64,000 nt of DNA from Sphaerisporangium krabiense (GTDB lineage Bacteria; Actinomycetota; Actinomycetes; Streptosporangiales; Streptosporangiaceae). The notes under the pieces are model-generated. The model ran no database searches and was not told where the DNA came from. It saw nothing but the letters and a program-made list of their open reading frames with translations. The translations under genes and the position numbers were made by a program. The number at the start of each line of letters is the position of its first letter. Position 1 is the first letter of the stretch. The DNA lies in the NCBI RefSeq assembly GCF_014200435.1, contig NZ_JACHBR010000001.1:2941001-3005000 (forward strand), read 5' to 3'. Positions 28,075-35,894 of the stretch are shown here, piece by piece.

Positions 28075-28176
28075 TCCCCCTGCTCGAAGGGCTGCCGCCC
28101 ACTCGCACTCGCGGCTTCCAGGCCGTACCTGAGATCTCGGTATCCGAGCCGGTCCCTCGGGGCGGCTGGAGGGCGA

Positions 28177-28467
28177 TCACCGGGCGCGCCCCAGAATGAT
28201 CAGTTCCCATAGGTCCGCAATCGGCGCATACCGCATCCGGGACGTCTGCACTCTGACCCCACAAGGGCCGATCCTTTCGACGTACCCGCGCCCGCCTGCC
28301 GCGATCAGGTAATACACCTCGTCCCTGCACTCGCAGGTCCATCGCAGAACCCTGCGCCGGTCCTCGGCCGCGACGGCGGGCTGCCAGACGATCGACTCAC
28401 AGCCAGGCTGCGGTTCAAGGACATGGATCCCATGTCCAGCACTACCCTCCGTCGCCTTCATGGTCAC
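28177..28467 (-). CDS. Small protein, last gene of a four-gene overlapping operon
   Basis: 96 residues from GTG 28467; the start overlaps the stop of the upstream gene as GTGA. The product has cysteines in PGCESIVWQP, LRWTCECRDEVYYLIAAGG and IGPCGVRV, then ends IADLWELIILGRAR. CEC-type spacing could suit metal or disulfide chemistry, but no family is recognised. Codon bias is weaker than in the core genes, which fits acquired DNA. Confidence 0.55.
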   Translation of the reverse strand: MTMKATEGSAGHGIHVLEPQPGCESIVWQPAVAAEDRRRVLRWTCECRDEVYYLIAAGGRGYVERIGPCGVRVQTSRMRYAPIADLWELIILGRAR

Positions 28468-28952
28468 CGCGCTTCTCCGGGCCTCGCACGGCCAGTGACG
28501 ACGGCGGCGCAGCCGTCGCACATCATCGGTCCCGGCGTCCAGATCACCCGAGACCCGGAGATGTCCGCGACCCTCGCCTCGACCCCGCATGCCGCTTCGG
28601 CATTGACATGCGGCACGGCCACACTCCAGGCCACGGCATGCTCGACCCGAGACGGAACCACGTACGCCACCGCGTACAACTGCCGCTCAGCACCACCGTC
28701 CCCCGCGCTCCCGGAGACTTGAAACTCGCCCAGAACGGCTGTTTCCCACCCTCGAAAGCGCCACCCCGCCGCGCCCGGAAAGTAGCCCCCGACCGAGATC
28801 CGCGCCCGAGGACCCAGCCCGTAGGGGTCAGACCACTCGTTACCGCGCTCGACCTGTTCCAGTCCTCTCTCGCTGGAGCCATCCCCGCTCGTGCCGAACT
28901 CGTCGGTGTCGGGGCCGTCCTCGCTCAGGCCATCGGTGCCCGGGTTGCTCAC
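28464..28952 (-). CDS. Unknown protein, third gene of the overlapping operon
   Basis: 162 residues from GTG 28952, overlapping the upstream stop as GTGA (an ATG at 28973 would give a longer overlap and is less likely). The acidic Gly/Asp/Ser-rich N-terminus (about 40 residues) looks disordered. The rest is beta-rich (ARISVGGYFPGAAGWRFRGWETAVLGEFQV, LYAVAYVVPSRVEHAVAWSVAVPH), with a CDGC motif near the C-terminus. No family is recognised. Confidence 0.55.
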   Translation of the reverse strand: MSNPGTDGLSEDGPDTDEFGTSGDGSSERGLEQVERGNEWSDPYGLGPRARISVGGYFPGAAGWRFRGWETAVLGEFQVSGSAGDGGAERQLYAVAYVVPSRVEHAVAWSVAVPHVNAEAACGVEARVADISGSRVIWTPGPMMCDGCAAVVTGRARPGEAR

Positions 28953-29239
28953 GCGACCCACTCCCGTGGCCATCCGCTCGAGGCCGCCGAACCGTTTTCG
29001 GCCTCATGCATGAGCTCACGCAACTCTTCGGCCGTCCGCGCCTCCACCCTCACCGGCTCAGCAGACCACCAGGTCCCGATCGCTACGAACTGCCGCGACC
29101 CGACCCCGTAGAACACGAACCACGCCGGCTCTGACCGATCCAGCTCTGCTGCGGCGGCCCTCTTGGACAGGTCCCACCGTCGTGGCGTCACCGGCTCTGG
29201 CGGTGTGCCGATCCGATGCCGTCCTACGTCGCGACTCAT
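28949..29239 (-). CDS. Small unknown protein, second gene of the overlapping operon
   Basis: 96 residues from ATG 29239, overlapping the upstream stop as ATGA. An N-terminal basic stretch precedes RWDLSKRAAAAELDRSEPAWFVFYGVGSRQFVAIGTWW, a compact alpha/beta segment rich in aromatics, then VEARTAEELRELMHEAE. Small proteins of this build occur beside XRE regulators in many actinomycetes, but their function is undefined. Confidence 0.6.
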   Translation of the reverse strand: MSRDVGRHRIGTPPEPVTPRRWDLSKRAAAAELDRSEPAWFVFYGVGSRQFVAIGTWWSAEPVRVEARTAEELRELMHEAENGSAASSGWPREWVA

Positions 29240-29451
29240 GCCGCGGCCTCGCTCCGCCTCGGCTCCGGCGCTTGCGGGATGGTGGGAGGCATCCGCTGAC
29301 TCTCTCGCCGGTACGGGCTGCGGGGCGCGTCTCGAATTTGCGGCGGGTGCCGAAAGCACCGGCAGTCGAGCGTGTGGGACGAAGCATCTTCGTAGTCGCA
29401 GGTCCGAAGGTATCCAGCAGTCTGCTGGCTTCCGATCCATGGCTTGCTCAT
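29236..29451 (-). CDS. Small Cys/Arg/Pro-rich protein, first gene of the overlapping operon
   Basis: 71 residues from ATG 29451, with GGGAG eight bases upstream (the GTG two codons earlier is too near the ribosome site). It starts MSKPWIGSQQTAGYLRTC; three cysteines lie in the first 35 residues and an Arg/Pro-rich, probably disordered tail follows. It is the shortest and least certain of the four, but the ATGA overlap with the next gene argues that it is translated. Confidence 0.5.
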   Translation of the reverse strand: MSKPWIGSQQTAGYLRTCDYEDASSHTLDCRCFRHPPQIRDAPRSPYRRESQRMPPTIPQAPEPRRSEAAA

Positions 29452-29717
29452 AGCCACATCTCCCGCGTGTGTTCAAAGTCCAACCCGGCGTTTGCGCCGA
29501 CCTCTTACGTGGCCCAACACAGATTGCACAGAGTTGCCTTGGAAGTCCGATTTGTCTTTCGATAACGACCCATGTGATCGTGGGTTCCGAAGTACCATCT
29601 CGATGCGATCAATTGTCGGAACGTCCGCTGCCGCCTGTCTGGGTGGTGCATGCCGACAAAACGCTAGGACCAGCACCGGGCTTACAGAACTGACCGGCGG
29701 TACGAGTACAGGCGGCG
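29452..29717. promoter_or_regulatory. Divergent promoter region of the accessory module
   Basis: 266 bp of relatively AT-rich DNA between the minus-strand four-gene operon and the plus-strand XRE-HD pair. Both transcripts should start here. No single inverted repeat stands out. Confidence 0.4.
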
Positions 29718-30869
29718 GTGATCAGCTCCATGGCGCAACAGGGCAGGACAACCCTCACTAGTAGTCGGGGAAGTGCCGAACACGGCCGCGAGGGAAGAAT
29801 CTCCGGCTACGTGCTCAAGGTCATCCGTGAATCGATCGGACTAACTCAGGAAAGTCTGGCTGAGCAGCTGATGATAGATGTCACCAAGATTCAGGGATGG
29901 GAGTCCGGCCGCCGACCGCTAATGGCGGTATCTGTGAGCAACTATCTCTCGCTGCGGCATTCCCTTCTCCGGCTTGGCGTTGGCTACCGTTTGCTGGCAG
30001 AACTTGACAACGCGCTCGAAGCGGACAGGCTCATCGGTTACGTGCTCAGCGTCGAGCCCAAGAAGGATGATCTCCAGAAGCATCCACTGGCCTGTTGGGT
30101 GATCACACGTCCATTTACCGATCTTGTCGCGTGGCCATTCACCAAGACGGCTCCGATGCCTGTAGCCGAGCGGATCAGAAGTATTGGTCGCCGTGGCCCC
30201 GTATCTGTAGCACCGTTCCTTCCCTCGGATGAGCGAGCTCAGTTTTTCGAGCGCCTCAAGATGGCGGCTGAGCTCGCTGATGTCGACAAGATAAGCGGGA
30301 TGCTTCTACGTCGTCAGGCGCACTATGTGGCCGCCTTCGATGATGGGTGTGACACCGCCGAGTGGGTTGCGGGTATGCAACGTGCGGAGGAGTGCAGGAT
30401 TGCACGCGTACGCGATTGGACGCCCTCTTGGGCGGTCGTTCGTTCCGGCGCTCACACCATGGCAAGGCTTGGAGATCGGACGGTTCTGCAGCATTTCATC
30501 CGCACGCGTCTGGCCGATGACGTCTGTGAATCGGCGAACCTGAACTACTGGGCTTACTGGCTCGGCGAGGTCGGCGAGCAGCAGCCGGCGGATACTTTTA
30601 TGGTAGAGATGCGTCTGAACGCATGGCGCGGAGTCACGCTACTGCGACATTTGATCGGGAAGCTGTACTCTGAGAATCCCTACGTTGACGTAGTCATCCA
30701 CACACTGTGGGCACTGATCATGCTTCGCCCCTCCACACTTGATCTCCAAGCCGCAACCGAGTTGAATCAAGCCGCCGGTCGCGTGCTGGACGAAGCTGTG
30801 GTGTCGCCGCAGTCGCAACGGGAGATTACAGAGATCATGTACGTGCTACGCGTGATCGATAGCAACTGA
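29718..30869 (+). CDS. XRE-type HTH protein with large C-terminal domain
   Basis: 383 residues from GTG 29718 (ATG 29730 is an alternative). The HTH lies at about residues 30-75 (GYVLKVIRESIGLTQESLAEQLMIDVTKIQGWESGRRPL). The remaining 300 residues are helical and repetitive in character, rich in Trp/Arg/Leu (FFERLKMAAELADVDKISGMLLRRQAHYVAAFDD, ANLNYWAYWLGEVGEQQ), resembling a TPR-like or sensory domain. Only 11 bases separate it from the HD gene, so they form one operon. It probably senses a cellular state and represses the divergent operon. Confidence 0.75.
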   Translation: MISSMAQQGRTTLTSSRGSAEHGREGRISGYVLKVIRESIGLTQESLAEQLMIDVTKIQGWESGRRPLMAVSVSNYLSLRHSLLRLGVGYRLLAELDNALEADRLIGYVLSVEPKKDDLQKHPLACWVITRPFTDLVAWPFTKTAPMPVAERIRSIGRRGPVSVAPFLPSDERAQFFERLKMAAELADVDKISGMLLRRQAHYVAAFDDGCDTAEWVAGMQRAEECRIARVRDWTPSWAVVRSGAHTMARLGDRTVLQHFIRTRLADDVCESANLNYWAYWLGEVGEQQPADTFMVEMRLNAWRGVTLLRHLIGKLYSENPYVDVVIHTLWALIMLRPSTLDLQAATELNQAAGRVLDEAVVSPQSQREITEIMYVLRVIDSN

Positions 30870-30880
30870 AGGGTGAGCGT

Positions 30881-31465
30881 ATGCCTGACGAGCTGACCAG
30901 GCTCATGTGCTTCCTGTACGAAATCGGCCTGCTCAAGCGCTACAAGCGCACGGGGTGGCTGGTCGCCGGGGTGCGAGATCCGGAGAGCATCGCTGACCAC
31001 TCCTTTCGGGCCGCGATGATCGCGGTGGTCATCACCGCTCTCGAAGGAGGCAACGTAGAACGTGCGGCACTCCTGAGTCTCCTGCACGATACTCAGGAGA
31101 CACGGATTACCGACATTCCCTACGTCGGCAAGCGCTACCTGAAGACGACACCGAATGAAGTGGTCACGGAAGACCAGTTGAGAGGTGTTCCGGAGCAGGT
31201 GAGGGCGATCATCGGCGCGGTGGTCGGCGAATACGAAGAGAAGGAGAGCATTGAGGCCATCTGTGCACGCGACGCCGACAAACTTGAGTGTTTGATGCAG
31301 GCCATTGAGTACAGAGAACAGGGAAATCAGAACACCCAACCCTGGATCGACAGCTCTCTGGCCGCTCTCAAAACCCCATCCGCCAAGCGCCTTGCCGAAG
31401 AGGCGCTACGTACAGGCTCTATCGAGTGGGTGACTCGCATCCTGGACACAGACGGGAGTGCCTGA
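30881..31465 (+). CDS. HD-domain phosphohydrolase (YfbR/HDDC2-like)
   Basis: 194 residues from ATG 30881. The HD signature is ESIADHSFRAAMIA (His40), LSLLHDTQETR (His69-Asp70), and a distal Asp in CARDADKLECLMQAIEY. This arrangement, with a helix starting ADHS, matches the YfbR/HDDC2 5'-deoxynucleotidase group, which removes phosphate from dNMPs. The gene is co-transcribed with the XRE protein. Here the substrate is inferred from family resemblance only. Confidence 0.82.
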   Translation: MPDELTRLMCFLYEIGLLKRYKRTGWLVAGVRDPESIADHSFRAAMIAVVITALEGGNVERAALLSLLHDTQETRITDIPYVGKRYLKTTPNEVVTEDQLRGVPEQVRAIIGAVVGEYEEKESIEAICARDADKLECLMQAIEYREQGNQNTQPWIDSSLAALKTPSAKRLAEEALRTGSIEWVTRILDTDGSA

Positions 31466-31546
31466 GCTCGAATGGTGACGCTCGTTCGTGCGAGCTGACT
31501 AACAGGACGACAGGTTAATTTCCGCTGAAGGCAGCCGGGGCATGTC

Positions 31547-32098
31547 TCAGGTGTTCGCGAGGCGAGAGATCGCGGTTCGGATCGTGGTTATGCGGTCTGG
31601 AAGGAGGCCGGCGGGGATGTCGATGAGGTTGTAGCCGAAGGCTTGGTAGGTCTGTTCGTGGAGGTGTTCGAAGGTCAGGGAGTCTTCGAAGGTGATCTGG
31701 CGGGCGTTGGTGGGTTCGCAGAAGCCCAGGTTGCGGATGAAGAAGACGTGGGGGGCGTAGATCCGCTCTCGGGTGATGCGGTCGATCTCGCTGGACAGGG
31801 TCGGGGGGATCGGGTGGCCGACGTAGGTGCTGAGGGCGTGGGTGCAGATGGGGGAGCGGTCGAAGAACTGGATGGATGCGGCGGTTGCGTTCGAGTCCTC
31901 TTGTCGACGGCGTTGCAAGGCCACGATCTTTTCGATGAAGGCCGGCCGGGTCCACGGTTCGGCGTCGCCGTGTGCCTGTTCGGCCGCGATGATCGCTGTG
32001 GCGGCCTCCTCGACCGTCGCGTATCCCAGCGTCGCCAGCCGTCGCAGGATCGTGGTCTTGCCGGAGCCCGGGGTGCCGGTGAGGATGTAGCGCTTCAT
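31547..32098 (-). CDS. Small AAA/P-loop ATPase (AAA_28-like)
   Basis: 183 residues from ATG 32098. Starts MKRYILTGTPGSGKTTILRRLATLGY; the Walker A is GTPGSGKTT (8-16). SIQFFDRSPICTHALSTYVG and VFFIRNLGFCEPTNARQITFEDSLTFEHLHEQTYQAFGY match the AAA_28 predicted-ATPase group. The fold and size suggest a kinase-like NTPase acting on a small molecule; the biological role is unknown. It converges on the HD gene. Confidence 0.82.
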   Translation of the reverse strand: MKRYILTGTPGSGKTTILRRLATLGYATVEEAATAIIAAEQAHGDAEPWTRPAFIEKIVALQRRRQEDSNATAASIQFFDRSPICTHALSTYVGHPIPPTLSSEIDRITRERIYAPHVFFIRNLGFCEPTNARQITFEDSLTFEHLHEQTYQAFGYNLIDIPAGLLPDRITTIRTAISRLANT

Positions 32099-32138
32099 GG
32101 TCGTCTGGTCGCCTTTCGGACGGGGCGCGGCGTCGTGG

Positions 32139-32528
32139 TCATTCGATGGGGGATGGTGGCTGTTTCGCGGCCCTTTCCTGGGCGTCGAGGAGGTCGTCGG
32201 CGTGGTCGAGGGTCCAGCGGGCGAGGGCGTTCATCGGGCCGTCCACCAGGCTCTGTCCCAGCTCGGTCAGGGCGTATTCGACGCGCGGCGGGGCCTCGGG
32301 GTATGCCTGGCGGCTGATCAGGCCATTGGCGAGCAGGCGGTGTAGCGCCTGGGTCAGCACTTTGTCGCTGATGCCGCCGATCGCGACGCGCAATTCGCGC
32401 CGTCGATGCGGGCCGAGGGCGAGGGTCGCCAGGACGACGGGATCCCAGGTGTGGGTGAACAGGTCGGTGGCGATGCGCAGGCGACAGTCCGCCACGAACT
32501 CGTCACGACCGGCGTAATGATCACTCAT
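32139..32528 (-). CDS. HxlR-family transcriptional regulator
   Basis: 129 residues from ATG 32528. The winged helix is TWDPVVLATLALGPHRRRELRVAIGGISDKVLTQALHRLLANGLISRQ, followed by the YALTELGQSLVDGPM strand-helix of HxlR proteins. One Cys (DCRL, near the N-terminus) could serve redox sensing, as in some family members. It is divergent from an NAD(P)-binding oxidoreductase, with a palindrome in between. Confidence 0.88.
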   Translation of the reverse strand: MSDHYAGRDEFVADCRLRIATDLFTHTWDPVVLATLALGPHRRRELRVAIGGISDKVLTQALHRLLANGLISRQAYPEAPPRVEYALTELGQSLVDGPMNALARWTLDHADDLLDAQERAAKQPPSPIE

Positions 32529-32557
32529 GTCGTGTGGCCAGTATCGCCCGCTCGTCG

Positions 32558-32573
32558 CGCACCGATCGGTGCG
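32558..32573. promoter_or_regulatory. Perfect 16-bp palindrome, probable HxlR operator
   Basis: CGCACCGATCGGTGCG equals its own complement. It sits 30 bases upstream of the HxlR start and about 85 bases upstream of the oxidoreductase, in the shared divergent region. Confidence 0.6.
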
Positions 32574-32659
32574 TATCGGCCCTTCTACTGTAGCCGCCGG
32601 ACGATCAGCCGGTGCGCCCCGTGTGCGCAACCGTGGGCTGGAGCGGAAGGGGGACGGAG

Positions 32660-33307
32660 ATGCGGATCGGGATTCTCGGGACGGGGACTCTGGCGGCGGC
32701 GTTGGGGGAGGGGTGGGCGCGTGCGGGGCATGAGGTGGCCATCGCGGGGCGGTCCACGGACAGGGCGCGGGCGCTCGCGGACCGGCTGGGGCCGGCGGTG
32801 TGCGCGGTCACGCCGCGTCAGGCGGTCGCCGGCCGTGACGCGGTGCTGCTCGCCGTGTCGTGGGACGGGGTCGAGGACATGCTCACAAGGGCGGGGGCGC
32901 CTGGGGGCTCGCTGGAGGGGACTCCGCTGATCGATCCCACGAACGCCGTCGAGCACGGCGTGGGCGTGCTGCTCACCGCGCCCGGCGACTCGATGGCGCG
33001 GCGCATCGCGGGGCTGGCTCCGGGGGCGCGTGTCGTGAAGGCGTTCCACCTGTTCCCGGCCGAGCAGTGGACCAGACCCCCGCGCCCGGGAGAAACCCCC
33101 GTGACGGTGGCGATGTCCGGCGACGACCCGGACGCCCTGCGCGTCGCCGGCGAGCTAGCCCGTGCCGTGGGCGCGGCACCGGCCGTCCTCGGGTCGCTCG
33201 ATCGTGCCCGCCAGCTCGAAGAGGTCGCGGGCTACGTCATCGGCCTGGCCTTCGCCGGCACCGACCCCGGCGCCACCATTCCGCGCGTGCCGTCCCCGGC
33301 CGCGTGA
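32660..33307 (+). CDS. NADP/F420-dependent oxidoreductase-like protein
   Basis: 215 residues from ATG 32660, with GGGGGACGGAG directly upstream. A Rossmann motif starts the protein (MRIGILGTGTLAAALGEGWARAGHEVAIAGRS); PLIDPTNAVEHG, VVKAFHLFPAEQW and EEVAGYVIGLAFAG follow, as in F420-dependent NADP oxidoreductase-type proteins (PF03807). The GRSTDR turn after strand 2 favours NADP. It is probably induced through HxlR. Confidence 0.8.
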   Translation: MRIGILGTGTLAAALGEGWARAGHEVAIAGRSTDRARALADRLGPAVCAVTPRQAVAGRDAVLLAVSWDGVEDMLTRAGAPGGSLEGTPLIDPTNAVEHGVGVLLTAPGDSMARRIAGLAPGARVVKAFHLFPAEQWTRPPRPGETPVTVAMSGDDPDALRVAGELARAVGAAPAVLGSLDRARQLEEVAGYVIGLAFAGTDPGATIPRVPSPAA

Positions 33308-33314
33308 ATCCGCG

Positions 33315-35069
33315 TCACGAAGAGGGCGCCCCCTGCGGTTCCGGATCCGCTTCGCCGGTCGGCGTGGCGGTGGCGAGCTCGGCGTCCGGGCGTCGCGAAC
33401 GGCCGCGCAGTGCCGAGGCGATGGCCGAGATCACGGCCATGCCCGCCGCCACGCTGAACACGATCACGAGACCGTCGTGGAAGGGGCCGGAGACCAGTTG
33501 GGGGAAGTAGCTGAAGCCCGTCAGCGCCTCGCGCTGGTCGGCGGCGAGCCGGGAGAGCGTGCCGGGGCCGAGCAGGTGCTGGATCGGGTTCTCGCCGAGG
33601 AACGTCGCGAACAGCGTGCTGACGGGCGGCAGCGAGGCCACGTGGTGCGCGGTCTCGGCGGGCACGCCGTGCGCCTGGAGCCCGCCGCTCAGCGTGGACG
33701 GCAGGGACGAGGCGAGGCCGGAGACCATGAGCGAGAAGAAGACGCCGATGGACAGCGCGGTCCCGGAGTTCTGGAAGGTGGCGCGCATCCCGGACGCCAC
33801 GCCGCGGTACGCCGCCGGGACGCTTCCCATGATCGAGGACGTGTTGGGCGCCGAGAACATGCCCTGGCCGAAGCCGTTGACCAGCAGGAGGAGCGCGAAC
33901 ACGCCGTAGTCGAAGTTCACGGGCAGCAGGAGCAGACCGACGAACGAGCACGCGACGACCACAGGCCCGGCCGTCGAGAACAGCCGGGCGCCGAACCGGT
34001 CGGACATGTAGCCCGACAGCGGGCCGGCGATGAGGAAACCGCAGGTCATCGGCAGCATGAAGATGCCGGCCCACAGGGGTGTGTCCTCGAACTCGTAGCC
34101 GTGCAGGGGCAGCCAGATGCCCTGGAGCCAGATGATCAGCATGAACTGGAGACCGCCCCGCGCGATCGCGATCAGCAGCGCGGCCAGGTTGCCCGCCGCG
34201 AACGCCCGCACCTTTAACAGCGCGAGCCGGAACATCGGCTCCTTCAGGCGCGTCTCGATGACGCAGAACACCACGAGCAGGAAGACGCCGCCGAACAGGC
34301 CGCCGAGCACCACCGGGTTGCCCCAGCCGGTCGCGCCGCCGCCGTACGGCTGGATCCCGTACGTGATCGCGGCCAGCAGGGCGCCGGCGCCCGCCGCGAA
34401 CGTGATGTTGCCGAACCAGTCGATCCTGCCGCCACGACGGCCGGACGCGGTCTCGCGCAGGCTCAGGTACGACCAGATCGTGCCCGCCACGCTGATCGGC
34501 ACGCTCACCCAGAACACCGCGCGCCAGTCGATGACGGCCAGCAGGCCGCCCGCGAGCAGGCCGAGGAACTGCCCGGCGAGCGCGGTGATCTGGTTGACGC
34601 CCAGCGCCATGCCGCGCTGGCGGGCCGGGAACGCGTCGGTCAGGATGGCGGCGGAGTTGGCGGTGAGCATGGACCCGCCGAACGCCTGGACGATGCGCCA
34701 CAGGATCAGCCACAGCGCGCCCGCGCCTTCCCTGAACGGGTCGAGCGACAGGGCGATGGACGCGCACGCGAAGATCAGGAAGCCGAGGTTGTAGATCCTG
34801 ACCCGGCCGAACATGTCGCCGAGCCTGCCGAGGACCACCACGAACACGGCCGACACCAGCAGGTAGCCGAGGATCATCCAGAGCAGGTAGCCGATGTTGC
34901 CTGGGGCGAGCGGGTCGAGCCCGATGCCGCGGAAGATGGCGGGCAGCGAGATGATCACGATGGAGCTGTCGAGGGTGGCGATCAGCACGCCCAGGGTGGT
35001 GTTGGAGAGGGCGATCCACTTGTAGCCGGGGCCGACGGGAGCGTCTCTCAGGCGCTGGGTGCGCGTCAT
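33315..35069 (-). CDS. MFS drug exporter, DHA2 (14-TM) family
   Basis: 584 residues from ATG 35069. About 14 hydrophobic helices; the family motifs LDSSIVIISLPAIFRGIG (motif D1), LGRLGDMFGRVRIYNLGF (motif A) and FWVSVPISVAGTIWSYLSLRE (motif C region) are clear. The C-terminal tail is soluble and Arg/Pro-rich. It exports lipophilic or aromatic compounds by proton antiport. The MarR gene lies immediately upstream in the same direction and probably controls it. Confidence 0.9.
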   Translation of the reverse strand: MTRTQRLRDAPVGPGYKWIALSNTTLGVLIATLDSSIVIISLPAIFRGIGLDPLAPGNIGYLLWMILGYLLVSAVFVVVLGRLGDMFGRVRIYNLGFLIFACASIALSLDPFREGAGALWLILWRIVQAFGGSMLTANSAAILTDAFPARQRGMALGVNQITALAGQFLGLLAGGLLAVIDWRAVFWVSVPISVAGTIWSYLSLRETASGRRGGRIDWFGNITFAAGAGALLAAITYGIQPYGGGATGWGNPVVLGGLFGGVFLLVVFCVIETRLKEPMFRLALLKVRAFAAGNLAALLIAIARGGLQFMLIIWLQGIWLPLHGYEFEDTPLWAGIFMLPMTCGFLIAGPLSGYMSDRFGARLFSTAGPVVVACSFVGLLLLPVNFDYGVFALLLLVNGFGQGMFSAPNTSSIMGSVPAAYRGVASGMRATFQNSGTALSIGVFFSLMVSGLASSLPSTLSGGLQAHGVPAETAHHVASLPPVSTLFATFLGENPIQHLLGPGTLSRLAADQREALTGFSYFPQLVSGPFHDGLVIVFSVAAGMAVISAIASALRGRSRRPDAELATATPTGEADPEPQGAPSS

Positions 35070-35193
35070 GCGTCGGCCCTGTCCTGTGGGCGGTGCCTGT
35101 CCTGTCCTCGGGCACTGCCTCGTTCGCGGTCCCGGTCGTGTTCGTGGTCCCTGCCGAGTTCGCCGTTCCCGGCCTGTCTGCCGCCCTCGCCGC

Positions 35194-35673
35194 TCACAGG
35201 CGCTCGGCCAGCCGGTCGAGCAGGGAGACGGCGGACGCCAGCGTGTGCCGCTCGGCGGGCGTGAACTCCGCGCCGAGCACTTCCGCGAGCCGTCGTTCGG
35301 ACTCGGAGCGTCGTTCGGACAGCACGCGGCGCCCCTCGTCGGTGATCGTCATGATCGCGCGCCGCCCGTCCGCGGCGTCCTGGCCGCGCCGGACGAGGCC
35401 GCGCTCCTCCAGTGAGGCCAGCGTGGTCGCCATCGCCTGAGGGCGTACGCGCTCCAGTTCGGCGAGGGATCCGGGCGAGTCCGGGCCTTCCGCGAGCCGG
35501 GCGAGCACCGACACCCCGGAGATCGTCACATCCCCGACGGCGTGCGCCTGCCGAAGCCGGCGCGCGATGCGGGCGATGGCCACCCGCAGATCCGAGCCGA
35601 GCTGGGCCGCGTCGTCAGGTGTGGGGGGATTGCCGGTTTCTAAGGGCTTTCCTGCTGGTTCGTCCAACTCCAT
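35194..35673 (-). CDS. MarR-family regulator
   Basis: 159 residues from ATG 35673; no Shine-Dalgarno sequence. The winged HTH reads GSLAELERVRPQAMATTLASLEERGLVRRGQDAADGRRAIMTIT. About 125 bp separate it from the MFS gene downstream, so the two probably share a transcript. Start-site sequence is AT-rich with TATTGT eight bases ahead of the ATG, which could be a -10 element of a leaderless mRNA. Confidence 0.88.
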   Translation of the reverse strand: MELDEPAGKPLETGNPPTPDDAAQLGSDLRVAIARIARRLRQAHAVGDVTISGVSVLARLAEGPDSPGSLAELERVRPQAMATTLASLEERGLVRRGQDAADGRRAIMTITDEGRRVLSERRSESERRLAEVLGAEFTPAERHTLASAVSLLDRLAERL

Positions 35674-35679
35674 GGATAG

Positions 35680-35700
35680 TAACAATAGACTTATTAGTTA
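35680..35700. promoter_or_regulatory. AT-rich pseudo-palindrome at the MarR start
   Basis: TAACAATA (35680-35687) and TATTAGTTA (35692-35700) form an inverted repeat with one bulged base around GACT. It lies against the start codon, where a bound MarR dimer would block transcription. AT-rich sites of this size are typical of MarR proteins. Confidence 0.5.
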
Positions 35701-35894
35701 AGGAAACATACCTCGATTTCGCCTGAGACGTAGGGGATGCGGCGCCGGCCGGATCGGAGGGCGAGGGGGATACGCGCCTGCCTTGTGTGTTTCGCCGGCC
35801 TGTCGGACGGGTCGGCCGAGGCGTGGCTCCGGCGTGCCGGGCGGGCGCCGGCCGGGGACGTGGTCGGCGGCGCTCGCCCGGGCGGGGCAGGGGA

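Noticed and set aside
27816..28112. CRISPR-like spacing of repeats
   Set aside because: Only two diverged copies 191 bp apart and no cas genes; not an array.
25555..28199. Long open frames opposite and alongside the PhoX-family gene (733 and 680 codons)
   Set aside because: They shadow the PhoX-family reading frame; their products are Arg/Pro/Ala- or Gly/Val-rich with no domain, a high-GC artefact.
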